A DNA stretch of 22,546 nucleotides from JAJPXC01 sp964517875 (GCA_964517875.1 CAZFEU010000038.1:1-22546); one strand, 5' to 3'; positions 1 to 7,526 are shown, counted from the stretch's first letter. Numbers and translations are program-made. The notes: generated by a model not told the origin, from the sequence alone.

Positions 1-573
1 GCCCTGCGGGTCACCTCCGGCTCCTCCATGCTCCAAGACGACCTCTCCCACGAGGCGGTGGCGGTGGACATCGAGGACGCCATCCGCATGAACGCCGACT
101 GCATGGCCGTCCAGACCTTCATCGGGGCCGACGGCCAGCTCTCCAGCATCGACAACCTCAGCCAGGTCATCAACGCCGGCATGTGCTACTCCATCCCCAC
201 CATGGGCGTGTGCGCCGTGGGCAAGGACATGGAGCGCACCGACCGCTTCTTCAAGCTGGCCACCCGCATCATCGCCGAGATGGGCTGCCAGGTGGTCAAG
301 ACCTACAACTGCGAGAACTTTGAGGAAGTGGTGGCCGCCTGCCCGGTGCCCATCGTGGTGGCCGGGGGCAAGAAGCTCTCCGAGCCGGACGCCCTCAAGC
401 TGGCCTACGAGGTCATGCAGAAGGGCGCCCACGGCGTGGATATGGGCCGCAATATCTTCCAGTCGGTCCACCCCGTGGCCATGGCTCAGGCCGTTGGCAT
501 GATCGTCCACAAGGGGGCTACCGACAAGGAGGCCCTGGAGTTCTACACCGATCAGGTCAACAGCAAGAAGTAA
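1..573 (+). CDS. LsrF/DhnA-type class I aldolase, 3' part (5' end outside window)
   Basis: The frame is open from the first base to a TAA at 571-573, so only the last 190 codons are visible. The protein matches the LsrF/DhnA class I aldolase family, which forms a Schiff base with a lysine. The visible landmarks are VVKTYNCE, whose Lys (codon 298-300) aligns with the LsrF catalytic lysine, then CPVPIVVAGGKKL, and the phosphate-binding GVDMGRNIFQS near the C-terminus. LsrF of E. coli acts as a thiolase on phosphorylated autoinducer-2 breakdown products, while other members are fructose-bisphosphate aldolases. No other lsr gene is visible, so the substrate is open. It lies upstream of a permease gene but is separated from it by a perfect terminator hairpin. 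The family call is firm and the reaction is uncertain. Confidence 0.85.
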   Translation, partial: ALRVTSGSSMLQDDLSHEAVAVDIEDAIRMNADCMAVQTFIGADGQLSSIDNLSQVINAGMCYSIPTMGVCAVGKDMERTDRFFKLATRIIAEMGCQVVKTYNCENFEEVVAACPVPIVVAGGKKLSEPDALKLAYEVMQKGAHGVDMGRNIFQSVHPVAMAQAVGMIVHKGATDKEALEFYTDQVNSKK

Positions 574-592
574 AGGATTTCCAAGGAGAACA

Positions 593-624
593 AAAACAGG
601 GAGACATTTTGTCTCCCTGTTTTA
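593..624 (+). terminator. Intrinsic terminator after the aldolase gene
   Basis: A perfect 13-bp inverted repeat (593-605 pairing with 611-623) has a 5-nt loop ATTTT. The right arm ends in TTTT and the left arm starts with AAAA, so it could work on either strand. It sits between the aldolase stop and the ribosome binding site of the permease gene, which implies that the permease is read by read-through or from an unseen promoter. Confidence 0.8.
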
Positions 625-640
625 CTAGGAGGAATCAACC

Positions 641-1567
641 ATGGTATTGCAAGTGGTCCAGATGGTGCTCCCCATCGTGGCGGTGCTGCTGCTGGGGGCC
701 TTGTGCCGGGCCAGAAAGTTTTTTGACGCAAAGGGGCTGGCGGGGCTGAAGGCGGTGGTGTCCAACATCTGCCTGCCCGTGGTGCTCTTCAACGCCTTTT
801 TTACCGCCAGCTACTCCCTCAAGGTCCTGCTGGTCTTTGCCGTGGTCTACGCGGGCTTCGCCGCGGCGCTGGCGGTGGGCTTTGCCGGCCGGAGGCTGGC
901 CCGGCCCTATGACAGGTTTTTCCCCTTTCTGCTCACCAGCGCCGAGGGCGGCATGCTGGGCTACGCCCTCTACGCGGTGCTCATGGGCGCCTCCACCGGC
1001 TTTGCCACGGTGGACCTGGGCCAGACGGTATTTGCCTATACCGGCTTTCTGGGTATGCTCACTCTGGTGGACGGCCAAAAGGTCTCGGCGGGAAAGCTGG
1101 TGCGGAATATCGTCACCAACAAGTGCTGCATCGGCATGGCCCTGGGCATTTTGCTGGGGGCCACCGGCGTGGGGGCCTGGGTGCTGGCCTCCCCGGCGGG
1201 GGAGACGGTCACCGGGCTGATCTCCACCATCACCGCCCCTACCACCTGCCTGGTGCTGCTCATTGTGGGCTATGAGCTGGAGCTGGACAAAAAGCTCCTC
1301 AAGAGCGTGGCGGTCACCGTGCTGTGCCGGCTGGTGGTCATGGCCGGGCTGCTGGCGGTCTCCAGCCTGGTCATCTTCGCCATCATCCCCTTTGACAAGT
1401 CGCTGCAGATCGCCCTGATGATCCTCTACGCCCTGCCCGCCCCCTTTATCATCCCCCTCTTCGCCAAGGTGGGCAAGGACGGCAAGTACATCTCCACCGC
1501 CCTGTCGGTGGAGACCATCTGCACCATCCTCCTCTTTGTGGCCATCGCCGCCTATTCCCTGGCGTGA
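641..1567 (+). CDS. AEC-family (auxin efflux carrier-like) permease
   Basis: A 308-aa, strongly hydrophobic protein with about ten membrane segments along its whole length, as expected for AEC-family transporters (usually 300-320 aa). The N-terminal segment (VVQMVLPIVAVLLLGALCRARKFF) and the following 'KAVVSNICLPVVLFNAFF' stretch are typical of the family. Members export or import organic anions such as malate or malonate; the substrate cannot be told from sequence. The ATG at 641 is supported by AGGAGG at 627-632 with 8-nt spacing. The gene follows the aldolase but has a terminator in front of it, and its own terminator is shared with the convergent dtxR-type gene. Confidence 0.82.
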   Translation: MVLQVVQMVLPIVAVLLLGALCRARKFFDAKGLAGLKAVVSNICLPVVLFNAFFTASYSLKVLLVFAVVYAGFAAALAVGFAGRRLARPYDRFFPFLLTSAEGGMLGYALYAVLMGASTGFATVDLGQTVFAYTGFLGMLTLVDGQKVSAGKLVRNIVTNKCCIGMALGILLGATGVGAWVLASPAGETVTGLISTITAPTTCLVLLIVGYELELDKKLLKSVAVTVLCRLVVMAGLLAVSSLVIFAIIPFDKSLQIALMILYALPAPFIIPLFAKVGKDGKYISTALSVETICTILLFVAIAAYSLA

Positions 1568-1587
1568 CCGAGTTTTTCTCTCAACAG

Positions 1588-1627
1588 AAAAATGCCCCGC
1601 TGTTTTGATAACAGCGGGGCATTTTTT
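1588..1627. terminator. Bidirectional terminator between convergent genes
   Basis: A perfect 17-bp stem (1588-1604 with 1610-1626) around the loop TTGAT has five A on the left and six T on the right. It therefore forms a hairpin plus U-tract in both directions. It serves the permease gene on the plus strand and the DtxR-type gene on the minus strand. Confidence 0.9.
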
Positions 1628-1642
1628 GCCGTTTGATTACGC

Positions 1643-2011
1643 TCAGAGATTTCCCTTGGCGTGCGCCAAAAGCCGTTCAAAGGTCTCGTCGGACAGGTCG
1701 TGCTCGATTTTGCAGGCGTCGGCCTCGGCCACGGCGGGGTCCACCCCCAGGCGGATAAAAAACTCCCGCAGCGTCCTGTGCCGGCCCCAGGTGCGCCGAG
1801 CCACCGCCTCTCCGGCGGGGGTCAGGGCGATGACGCCCCCCTCCTCCATCTGGATGTATCCGCTCTCCCGGAGTTTCTTCATAGCCACGCTGACGCTGGG
1901 CTTGGAATAGCCCAGGTCGCTGACGATATCAATGCTGCGCACTGCCTTGCCCTGCTCCTGCAAACGCAGGATGGACTCCAGATAGTCCTCGCCCGATTCG
2001 TGGATCGGCAT
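1643..2011 (-). CDS. DtxR/MntR-family metal-dependent transcriptional repressor
   Basis: A winged-helix regulator of 122 aa. The N-terminal HESGEDYLESIL segment is the hallmark of the DtxR/MntR family, followed by a helix-turn-helix (residues about 30-55, including DLGYSKPSVSVAMKKL) and the wing (GGVIALTPAGEAVA). The C-terminal dimerisation part (RHRTLREFFIRLGV, EADACKIEHDLSDETFERL) carries the usual Glu/His metal ligands; there is no SH3-like third domain, so it is MntR-sized. I place the start at ATG 2011, because AAGGTGG lies 8 nt upstream. An in-frame GTG at 2023 would overlap that site. It is divergent from feoA-feoA-feoB, with palindromic sites between them, so iron-responsive control of the feo operon is likely (inference). 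Confidence 0.88.
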   Translation of the reverse strand: MPIHESGEDYLESILRLQEQGKAVRSIDIVSDLGYSKPSVSVAMKKLRESGYIQMEEGGVIALTPAGEAVARRTWGRHRTLREFFIRLGVDPAVAEADACKIEHDLSDETFERLLAHAKGNL

Positions 2012-2049
2012 AAGACCGCCCACCTTTCCCTGATAACTATGAACAGATT

Positions 2050-2085
2050 AGCACAAACAAACTCAAAGGGCAAGAAAAAATTTTC
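2050..2085 (-). promoter_or_regulatory. Possible promoter of the DtxR-type gene
   Basis: Reading the minus strand, TTGCCC is followed after 17 nt by TAATCT, which is preceded by TGC (an extended -10 pattern). The match to consensus is only partial. It points toward the regulator gene and lies back-to-back with the feo promoter. Confidence 0.35.
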
Positions 2086-2094
2086 AAGAGGGGG

Positions 2095-2123
2095 TTGACA
2101 AATCCAACCGGTTTGTCTATACT
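2095..2123 (+). promoter_or_regulatory. Housekeeping-sigma promoter of the feo operon
   Basis: TTGACA at 2095-2100 is followed after exactly 17 nt by TATACT at 2118-2123, close to the ideal SigA promoter. Transcription would start near 2130, placing the two palindromes at 2135-2185 just downstream of the start, where a bound repressor would block it. This promoter type contrasts with the TAnnTTTG promoters found beyond base 2850. Confidence 0.85.
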
Positions 2124-2134
2124 AACTCATGCGG

Positions 2135-2154
2135 TGGTTAGCGAATGCTAACCA
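2135..2154. promoter_or_regulatory. Palindromic operator candidate 1 (DtxR/IdeR-box-like)
   Basis: TGGTTAGC-GAAT-GCTAACCA is an inverted repeat with 8-bp perfect arms. The GGTTAG/CTAACC half sites are those of the DtxR/IdeR iron box. It lies between the feo promoter -10 box and the first feoA, next to a divergent DtxR-family gene. The sequence match is seen; binding is inferred. Confidence 0.65.
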
Positions 2155-2171
2155 TTCCTTTGGCAGAGCGG

Positions 2172-2185
2172 TTAGTTATAACTAA
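2172..2185. promoter_or_regulatory. Palindromic operator candidate 2
   Basis: TTAGTTATAACTAA is a perfect 14-bp palindrome, sharing the TTAG...CTAA ends with the first site but with an AT-rich centre. It lies just before the AAAGGGGG ribosome binding site (2187-2194) of the first feoA, so a bound protein could act as a roadblock. It is probably a second site for the same metal regulator. Confidence 0.55.
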
Positions 2186-2202
2186 TAAAGGGGGCGAACA
2201 TC

Positions 2203-2412
2203 ATGCCGCTGTCCATGCTGGACCCCGGTGAGGAAGGGGATATCCGTCAGATCAACGGGAGGGACGAGCTGCGCGCCCACCTGGCCCAGTTGGGCTTTGT
2301 GGTGGGGACGCGGGTGCGGGTGGTCAACGCTCTAGGGGGCAGCCTGATCCTCCAGGTGAAGGACAGCCGCGTCGCCCTGGACCGGGCCATGGCCAACCGC
2401 ATCATCGTGTGA
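2203..2412 (+). CDS. feoA: FeoA-domain protein, first copy
   Basis: A 69-aa SH3-like FeoA protein, whose family assists the FeoB ferrous iron transporter at the inner face of the membrane. Typical signatures are the 'LGFVVGTRVRVVNALGGSLILQVKDSRVALDRAMANRIIV' order: a G-T-R-V turn, then a G-G/S-hydrophobic strand, and the final I-x-V. The ATG at 2203 has AAAGGGGG at 2187-2194. It is first in a tandem feoA-feoA-feoB operon, an arrangement common in Clostridia. A second FeoA follows after 13 nt. Confidence 0.9.
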   Translation: MPLSMLDPGEEGDIRQINGRDELRAHLAQLGFVVGTRVRVVNALGGSLILQVKDSRVALDRAMANRIIV

Positions 2413-2425
2413 GGAGGAATAGGAT

Positions 2426-2644
2426 ATGACACTAAAGGACGTTAAGGTGGGCCAGAGCGCCACCGTGGTCAAGGTCCATGGCGAGGGCGCGGTGAAGCGC
2501 CGGATCATGGATATGGGCCTGACCCGGGGCGTGGAGGTCTATGTGCGCAAGGTCGCTCCCCTGGGCGATCCCATGGAGCTGAACGTGCGCGGCTATGAAC
2601 TCTCGGTTCGCAAGGCCGACGCGGAAATGATAGAGGTGGAGTGA
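2426..2644 (+). CDS. feoA: FeoA-domain protein, second copy
   Basis: A 72-aa FeoA protein. It has the classical 'VKRRIMDMGLTRGVEVYVRKVAPLGDPMELNVRGYELSVRKADA' pattern (R-R-x-x-D-M-G-L then P-L-G-D-P), the best-conserved FeoA signature, so of the two copies this is the more canonical. The start is supported by AGGAGG at 2412-2417 with 8-nt spacing, which overlaps the stop of the first copy. The stop is one base before the feoB ATG, so translation is probably coupled. Confidence 0.93.
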   Translation: MTLKDVKVGQSATVVKVHGEGAVKRRIMDMGLTRGVEVYVRKVAPLGDPMELNVRGYELSVRKADAEMIEVE

Positions 2645-2645
2645 C

Positions 2646-2849
2646 ATGAGTATAACAATCGCCCTGGCGGGCAACCCCAACTGCGGCAAGACGACCCTTT
2701 TTAACGCCCTCACCGGCTCCAACCAGTACGTGGGCAACTGGCCCGGCGTGACGGTGGAGAAAAAGGAGGGGCGGCTCAAGGGCCACAAGGACGTGACCAT
2801 CCAGGACCTGCCGGGGATCTATTCCCTCTCCCCCTATACCCTGGAGGAA
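2646..2849 (+). CDS. feoB: FeoB ferrous iron transporter, 5' fragment cut by a sequence junction
   Basis: The first 68 codons encode the start of the FeoB G domain. The G1/P-loop GNPNCGKTT is at residues 9-17, followed by the NWPGVTVEKKEG switch segment (31-42) and the G3 motif DLPGIYSL (54-61), then SPYTLEE. A full FeoB would continue with the NVVD-type G4 motif, a helical domain and a long membrane region, about 600 further residues. None of that follows. After codon 68 the frame carries ribosomal protein S1 from a Bacteroidales genome. I treat this as a truncated feoB ending at a chimeric join, not as a gene that ends here. Its ribosome binding sequence (GAGGTGGAG) lies inside the end of feoA. 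Confidence 0.9.
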
Positions 2850-3407
2850 GGTGTTGACGGCCTGATCCACATCAGCGACCTGTCATGGACCAAGAAGGTA
2901 AAACACCCAAGCGAATTTACCCAAATCGGCTCTGATATCCAGGTACAGGTGCTCGAAATCGACAAGGACAACCGTCGTCTGTCGCTCGGCCACAAGCAGC
3001 TCGAAGCCAACCCCTGGGATGAGTTCGAAGGCATGTTCACCGTAGGCTCGATCCACGAAGGCAAAATTTCTGAGATGCTCGACAAGGGCGCTGTAGTTGC
3101 CCTGCCTCACGGCGTTGAGGGATTCGCAACCCCCAAGCACCTCGTTAAAGAGGACGGCACACAGGCCAAGGTTGACGAAGTGCTCAACTTCAAGGTAATC
3201 GAGTTCAACAAAGACTCAAAGCGCATCATCCTTTCGCACAGCCGCATCTTCGAAGATGAGGTTAAGGCCGAGAAGGCTGAGGCACGCAAGGCTAAGCGTC
3301 AGAGCACCCGCAAGGAAGAAGCTCCCGCCCTCAACGCTCCACTTGAGAAGACCACTCTTGGCGACCTCGAGGCACTTGCAGCCCTCAAGGAGAAGCTCTC
3401 TAAGTAA
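2850..3407 (+). CDS. rpsA: 30S ribosomal protein S1, C-terminal part (5' end missing at the junction)
   Basis: From codon GGT at 2850 the frame encodes the C-terminus of a Bacteroidetes-type S1. It begins late in one S1/OB repeat (GVDGLIHISDLSWTKKVKHPSEF ... VQVLEIDKDNRRLSLGHKQLEANPWDEF). A further full S1 repeat follows (FTVGSIHEGKISEMLDKGAVV ... EGFATPKHLV ... FKVIEFNKDSKRIILSHSRIFEDE). The end is a charged Lys/Glu/Ala tail (LGDLEALAALKEKLSK). S1 binds mRNA on the small ribosomal subunit. The missing N-terminal repeats and start codon are expected outside this contig. The stop is TAA at 3405-3407, followed by a strong terminator. Confidence 0.92.
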   Translation, partial: GVDGLIHISDLSWTKKVKHPSEFTQIGSDIQVQVLEIDKDNRRLSLGHKQLEANPWDEFEGMFTVGSIHEGKISEMLDKGAVVALPHGVEGFATPKHLVKEDGTQAKVDEVLNFKVIEFNKDSKRIILSHSRIFEDEVKAEKAEARKAKRQSTRKEEAPALNAPLEKTTLGDLEALAALKEKLSK

Positions 3408-3445
3408 TTACGAACTGCCTGCACTTAAGTGCACCCTAATATCAC

Positions 3446-3489
3446 GGTGGGTGTTGTGAGAATCGATCTCACAACACCCACCCTTTTTG
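3446..3489 (+). terminator. rpsA intrinsic terminator
   Basis: A perfect 16-bp stem (3446-3461 with 3467-3482) with loop ATCGA is followed by CTTTTTGTG. It lies 38 nt after the rpsA stop. A separate 14-bp palindrome TGCACTTAAGTGCA (3420-3433) lies between the stop codon and the hairpin; its role is unknown. Confidence 0.88.
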
Positions 3490-3499
3490 TGTTATATCA

Positions 3500-3590
3500 C
3501 AGCCCAGAGGGCTGATCTCTACATACCCTCAAGCCAGCTCGCTATGCTCGAAGCCATTTGGTTATATATAGCTAATCCCTGCGGGCTATT
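3500..3590 (+). repeat. Structured intergenic repeat, copy A
   Basis: Order: left hairpin AGCCC-aga-GGGCT (3501-3513), then a core at 3530-3570 starting CAAGCCAGCTCGCT and ending in CAT.TGGTTATATATA, then a degenerate right hairpin (CCC-tgc-GGG, 3578-3586). The core's first 14 bases are identical to copy C (10952-10965), and the GCGAATAGCCCGCAGGG stretch read on the minus strand matches copy B. It fills the gap between rpsA and the amidase gene. The rest of this gap (about 3600-3772) is AT-rich and I see no clear consensus promoter in it. Confidence 0.65.
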
Positions 3591-3772
3591 CGCATACCTT
3601 TTTTGATACAATTACGGTTGCAACGGCGATAGCGCAGTTAAATATTGTGAAATTTTGTAATCATTCACTAATCAACAAATCATTATTTGCAAAATAATGC
3701 GTATCTTTATCCATTCTATTACAACTACAACCTGAATTAACTTTAAATCAATACGCAATAACCCGAAACATT

Positions 3773-6700
3773 ATGCAAACTAAATCATTACTCCTCTCAG
3801 CGTTAATGCTTTGCGGTGGTGCAATGATGTCGGCACAAACACCCGCCGACCAACTGCGCATTTACCTCAACCCGGGGCACGGCTCATGGACATCAGGCGA
3901 CCGTCCGATGGAAACACTCCGTGAGGTCAATGGCGAGCTCACAGTAGTTCACCCCGGAACCGATGCCAACACGAAAGTCAACTCACCCGACACCACGGCA
4001 TTCTACGAGTCAAACACCAACATCCGCAAGGTGCTGGCCATGGTCGACAAGCTCGAGGTATACGGCTTGAAAATCGACCGCACCAAAAACCAGAATAACC
4101 CCAACAAATATCGCGTGGGCGCGGCACTCGACCTGAGCAACAACATCGTGATGAGCCACGTAATGGCCGGTCCATACCCCCACGATCCCAACAAATCAGC
4201 GGTATGCAACCGTAACCTCACTGAGATACGCGAGGAAGTGGAAGTCAACAACTTCGACATGTTCTTCTCGCTCCACTCCAACGCAGCGTCAGGTTCTTAC
4301 ACCAACTACCTGTCGGTACTCTACCGCGGCTACAGCAACATCAACAACGCCGCTGGTGTGACACTCGGATCGGGCGACGCAACCAATTCACCCGACCTGG
4401 TGCCTGGCTCGCAGAAGATGGCCCAGATATGCGCCGATCAGGCACTGAAAATGGCTCACCAGCACTGGACCGAGCGCAAAACCTCAGCTGTAGGCTCAGG
4501 CGCAGTCGTTGGTGACATCGACTTCTATCACAAGAGCTCAATCTCTGACAACAATGGCAAAGGGTACCGCGGATACCTGGGCGTGCTTAAGCATGGCGTG
4601 CCCGGCTTCCTGGCCGAGGGTTACTTCCACACCTATATGCCTTCAAAGCAGCGCGCCATGAACTGGGACGCCGACCGTATGGAGGGCGTAGAGTTTGCCC
4701 GCGGTATCGCCAACATCTTCGGCCTTGAAAAGGAAAAGACCGGCGACATCTTCGGCGTGGTACGCGACAAGTTCACCAAATTTGAGCACACCTACTACAA
4801 GCCCCTGGCATCGACGGCCGACGCTATGCTCCCCCTCAACGGTGTCACCGTAGTGCTCTACGACGAGAACGACAACGAGGTGGCCCGCTACAAAACCGAC
4901 AACCACTACAATGGCGTTTACGTGTTCCAAAATGTTAAGCCCGGCAACTACACTATCACCCTTGAAAAGGATGGGTATCAGATGCTCAAGGATGAGGACT
5001 ACTACATCGTAGTCAACGAAGCTACCACCACCTACCCCGATACATGGATGGCCGACATCACTTACGAGCAGCCCGACATCACCTACTACGACTACGAGGA
5101 TCCTATGGCCGAAATACATCACGTAGGTGTGGCTGGCAGTTACAACATGAATCAAAAATTTGTCAATCGCTCAGTTGAAGGATTTAGCGGCGTTAACAAG
5201 ACCATCGTACGCAACGGATATATCTTTGGCATTGGCAACAACACCATCGCAATTGCTGAAGCCGCTAACGGCAGTGGCGTGCGCACCGTTAACACCGAAG
5301 GTCTTACAGGTATCAACGACTTCGCCCTGACAGCCGACCACATACTGGTTGTCCCCGCAAACGGCAAGCTTTATCGCTGGAAAAATGACCCTATCGGCCT
5401 CCCAGCAGCTCTCCCCCGCGAGATGGCCAATAAGGCGAATATGCAGATACCCAGTGATGTAACCACCATTGCATACTCCGGAACATTAGAAGAGGGCACT
5501 GCATATATGATGGACAAGAACGTTAAAACCCTCTATGTGTTCAACATCAAGGATGGTGAAATCACCGCAGCCCACACCGAGGATATGTCAGACTTAGCAT
5601 CCGATGGGACTAACCTGTATGTATCTCCCCTTCACGACAACGCACTCATGGCCAAAGACGCTGGCAATCGACTCACTGAGTTCAACTTAGCAGGTCAACA
5701 AAACGGTCGTCCCACGGTTATAGCTTCAATTAATGATGCTTCAATGCTGCAAGGCAACAATCTCTCGTTCTTTAAGATGGCAGGTGGCACTTTCCTTGTC
5801 ACCCAAGCAGTTCCCGTACCCGGCTCTAATGGTGTCAGCATGATTGATATTACCAAGGGTATAGACCATCGTCGCATTGTGAAGACCACCAATTGCGACT
5901 TTAATAACGCTATGTCTTTGGCAGTCAACGGCCAGTGCTACGTGAATTATGACTCACGCTCAGGAGCATATAAGAACTACTACTTCGACCTGTACGCAAC
6001 ATCGGCTGATGGCAAACTCACACGCATCACCACAGAGGGTGTTGAGCAGACACGCGAGCTTGCTTCGTACGCCTACGACCTCAAATGCGATGGCTCCGAC
6101 ATGGTCAACATCCACTTCAAGTCGACCGGCAACGCTCCCGAGGCCAACCTCATCCTCACCAACGTTGACGATGCAGCCGACGTGATTACCGTGCCCCTGG
6201 GCAAAGTAAACGAAGGTGACAATACCGCAACCTACGACCCCACAAACCTCGCCGAAGGCAAGACCTACCGCTGGGGTATCGAGGTGGTATCCAACGCCAT
6301 CCCCGAGTCAGGCAAAGTTTGGGCCGCTTTCCCCTCAGGCAAGACACCCAACAACTCCGGCAAATCTACCACCCCGCGCGACGGATTGGTAGTCTTCACC
6401 GATCCCGCGCTCCCCACCTACGGCTATTCAGTGATGTCGCTCGGCTACAATCAGGGTCTGTGGGTTTACGCTCCCGATCATACTCTTGTTGGCACATACG
6501 CCGCAGGCGATGATAAGCTCGACGCTTCCAACCACTCATCGCTCTTCCGCGGCACAGCTCGTGGATCCAAGACCGTTTGGGCCGACTACTCCGACAAGGG
6601 AGCCGGTTACTGGGAATTTGACCCCCTCAACCCTGAGGCTGGCATCAAGAACATCCTCGCAGGAACCAACGACGGCACAGGCGCACACATCTATGACGGT

Positions 6701-7510
6701 AAGAACATAGGAGGAAGCGCCACCGATATAGCCTTCTACGGCACTGGCGACGACGAGGTGCTGTGGGTAGCCGCACAGGACACCCCAACCCCCAAGACAT
6801 CCAACAACATAGTACGCTACCGCTCAGCCGGCAAGTCGATTATCGACATGGCTCCCGACCAAGTATGGGACGGCTCGAATGGATTCCCCGACACCAAGGG
6901 CATGTGTACCGCTACCACTGTAGCCGGACTCCTCCCCACCGAGCGTGGTCTGTTTGTTTCGGCAATCCGCACCAGCAACAAGCACACCGCCGCAACTCCG
7001 GCCTTCGTACTCTACGACTACACCGGCAAGGAGCTGCTCAACTCAGCCAACATCGAAGGCTTCGTAGCAGGCGGTACCGGATTGGCAATGTCGCCCGACT
7101 ACTCTACACTCTACGCATCGGAAGGCTCTAAGGGTATCGCAGTGATCAACCTTGAATGGAACAATGGTGTGCCCACAGCCACCAAGTCGTACAACATGAG
7201 CGTCAGCGGCACCGAGCACTACCAGATGTACCTCGACCCGGCCGGCAACCTCGCTGTAGTAGCGCGCGGCACAGGCTACGAGCTTTATACCATCCGTAAC
7301 AACGATCCTCGCTGCACCACCCCGGCTCTTCCCACAATGACAATCACCAATGCGGGTGCGGGCGTTGATAACGTGCTTCAGGACGCTGCAAGCGACGACG
7401 CTCCCGTGGAATACTACGACCTGCAAGGTCGCCGCGTGATCAATCCCGCCGCCGGGTCTATTCTGATCCGCCGTCAGGGCACCAACGTCACAAAGATCAT
7501 AGTGAAGTAA
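3773..7510 (+). CDS. Secreted N-acetylmuramoyl-L-alanine amidase with propeller-like and C-terminal sorting-type domains
   Basis: A 1245-aa exported protein. Residues 1-21 form a signal peptide (cleavage probably after MMSA). Residues about 28-317 are an Amidase_3-type zinc amidase: NPGHGS (His36), FYESN (Glu79), FFSLHSNA (His168) and GFLAEGYF (Glu282) match the metal-ligand and catalytic pattern, so it should cut the MurNAc-L-Ala bond of peptidoglycan. Residues about 325-422 resemble a carboxypeptidase-regulatory/SpaA-type beta-sandwich (GVTVVLYDENDNEVARYKT ... VKPGNYTITLEKDGY). Residues about 440-1190 look like beta-propeller or YVTN/SBBP-like repeats, broken by a fibronectin-like segment. 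The last 50 residues (EYYDLQGRRV ... TKIIVK) resemble type IX secretion C-terminal tails. There are no cell-wall genes nearby. The amidase call is strong; the propeller and secretion route are inference. Confidence 0.85.
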   Translation: MQTKSLLLSALMLCGGAMMSAQTPADQLRIYLNPGHGSWTSGDRPMETLREVNGELTVVHPGTDANTKVNSPDTTAFYESNTNIRKVLAMVDKLEVYGLKIDRTKNQNNPNKYRVGAALDLSNNIVMSHVMAGPYPHDPNKSAVCNRNLTEIREEVEVNNFDMFFSLHSNAASGSYTNYLSVLYRGYSNINNAAGVTLGSGDATNSPDLVPGSQKMAQICADQALKMAHQHWTERKTSAVGSGAVVGDIDFYHKSSISDNNGKGYRGYLGVLKHGVPGFLAEGYFHTYMPSKQRAMNWDADRMEGVEFARGIANIFGLEKEKTGDIFGVVRDKFTKFEHTYYKPLASTADAMLPLNGVTVVLYDENDNEVARYKTDNHYNGVYVFQNVKPGNYTITLEKDGYQMLKDEDYYIVVNEATTTYPDTWMADITYEQPDITYYDYEDPMAEIHHVGVAGSYNMNQKFVNRSVEGFSGVNKTIVRNGYIFGIGNNTIAIAEAANGSGVRTVNTEGLTGINDFALTADHILVVPANGKLYRWKNDPIGLPAALPREMANKANMQIPSDVTTIAYSGTLEEGTAYMMDKNVKTLYVFNIKDGEITAAHTEDMSDLASDGTNLYVSPLHDNALMAKDAGNRLTEFNLAGQQNGRPTVIASINDASMLQGNNLSFFKMAGGTFLVTQAVPVPGSNGVSMIDITKGIDHRRIVKTTNCDFNNAMSLAVNGQCYVNYDSRSGAYKNYYFDLYATSADGKLTRITTEGVEQTRELASYAYDLKCDGSDMVNIHFKSTGNAPEANLILTNVDDAADVITVPLGKVNEGDNTATYDPTNLAEGKTYRWGIEVVSNAIPESGKVWAAFPSGKTPNNSGKSTTPRDGLVVFTDPALPTYGYSVMSLGYNQGLWVYAPDHTLVGTYAAGDDKLDASNHSSLFRGTARGSKTVWADYSDKGAGYWEFDPLNPEAGIKNILAGTNDGTGAHIYDGKNIGGSATDIAFYGTGDDEVLWVAAQDTPTPKTSNNIVRYRSAGKSIIDMAPDQVWDGSNGFPDTKGMCTATTVAGLLPTERGLFVSAIRTSNKHTAATPAFVLYDYTGKELLNSANIEGFVAGGTGLAMSPDYSTLYASEGSKGIAVINLEWNNGVPTATKSYNMSVSGTEHYQMYLDPAGNLAVVARGTGYELYTIRNNDPRCTTPALPTMTITNAGAGVDNVLQDAASDDAPVEYYDLQGRRVINPAAGSILIRRQGTNVTKIIVK

Positions 7511-7526
7511 CTTACTCTTCGAACTC

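Noticed and set aside
1..2849. A genomic island transferred from a Firmicute into the Bacteroidales chromosome
   Set aside because: No integrase, tRNA, direct repeat or insertion sequence lies at the boundary, and rpsA is an essential gene that would be destroyed.
2646..3407. A 253-aa 'FeoB G-domain fused to S1' protein as a new gene type
   Set aside because: Both halves are near-exact fragments of ordinary housekeeping proteins from different phyla, cut mid-domain, and regulatory style switches at the same base. A chimeric sequence join is far simpler.
3595..3710. A promoter for the amidase gene (TACCTTTT at 3595, TATCTTTA at 3702)
   Set aside because: Neither is a full TAnnTTTG match with a TTTG at 19-21 nt, so I did not call one.
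4643..5155. A 170-aa minus-strand open frame inside the amidase gene
   Set aside because: It is antisense to a clearly coding frame, has a low-complexity Val/Gly/His composition from reversed codons, and has no promoter or family match.
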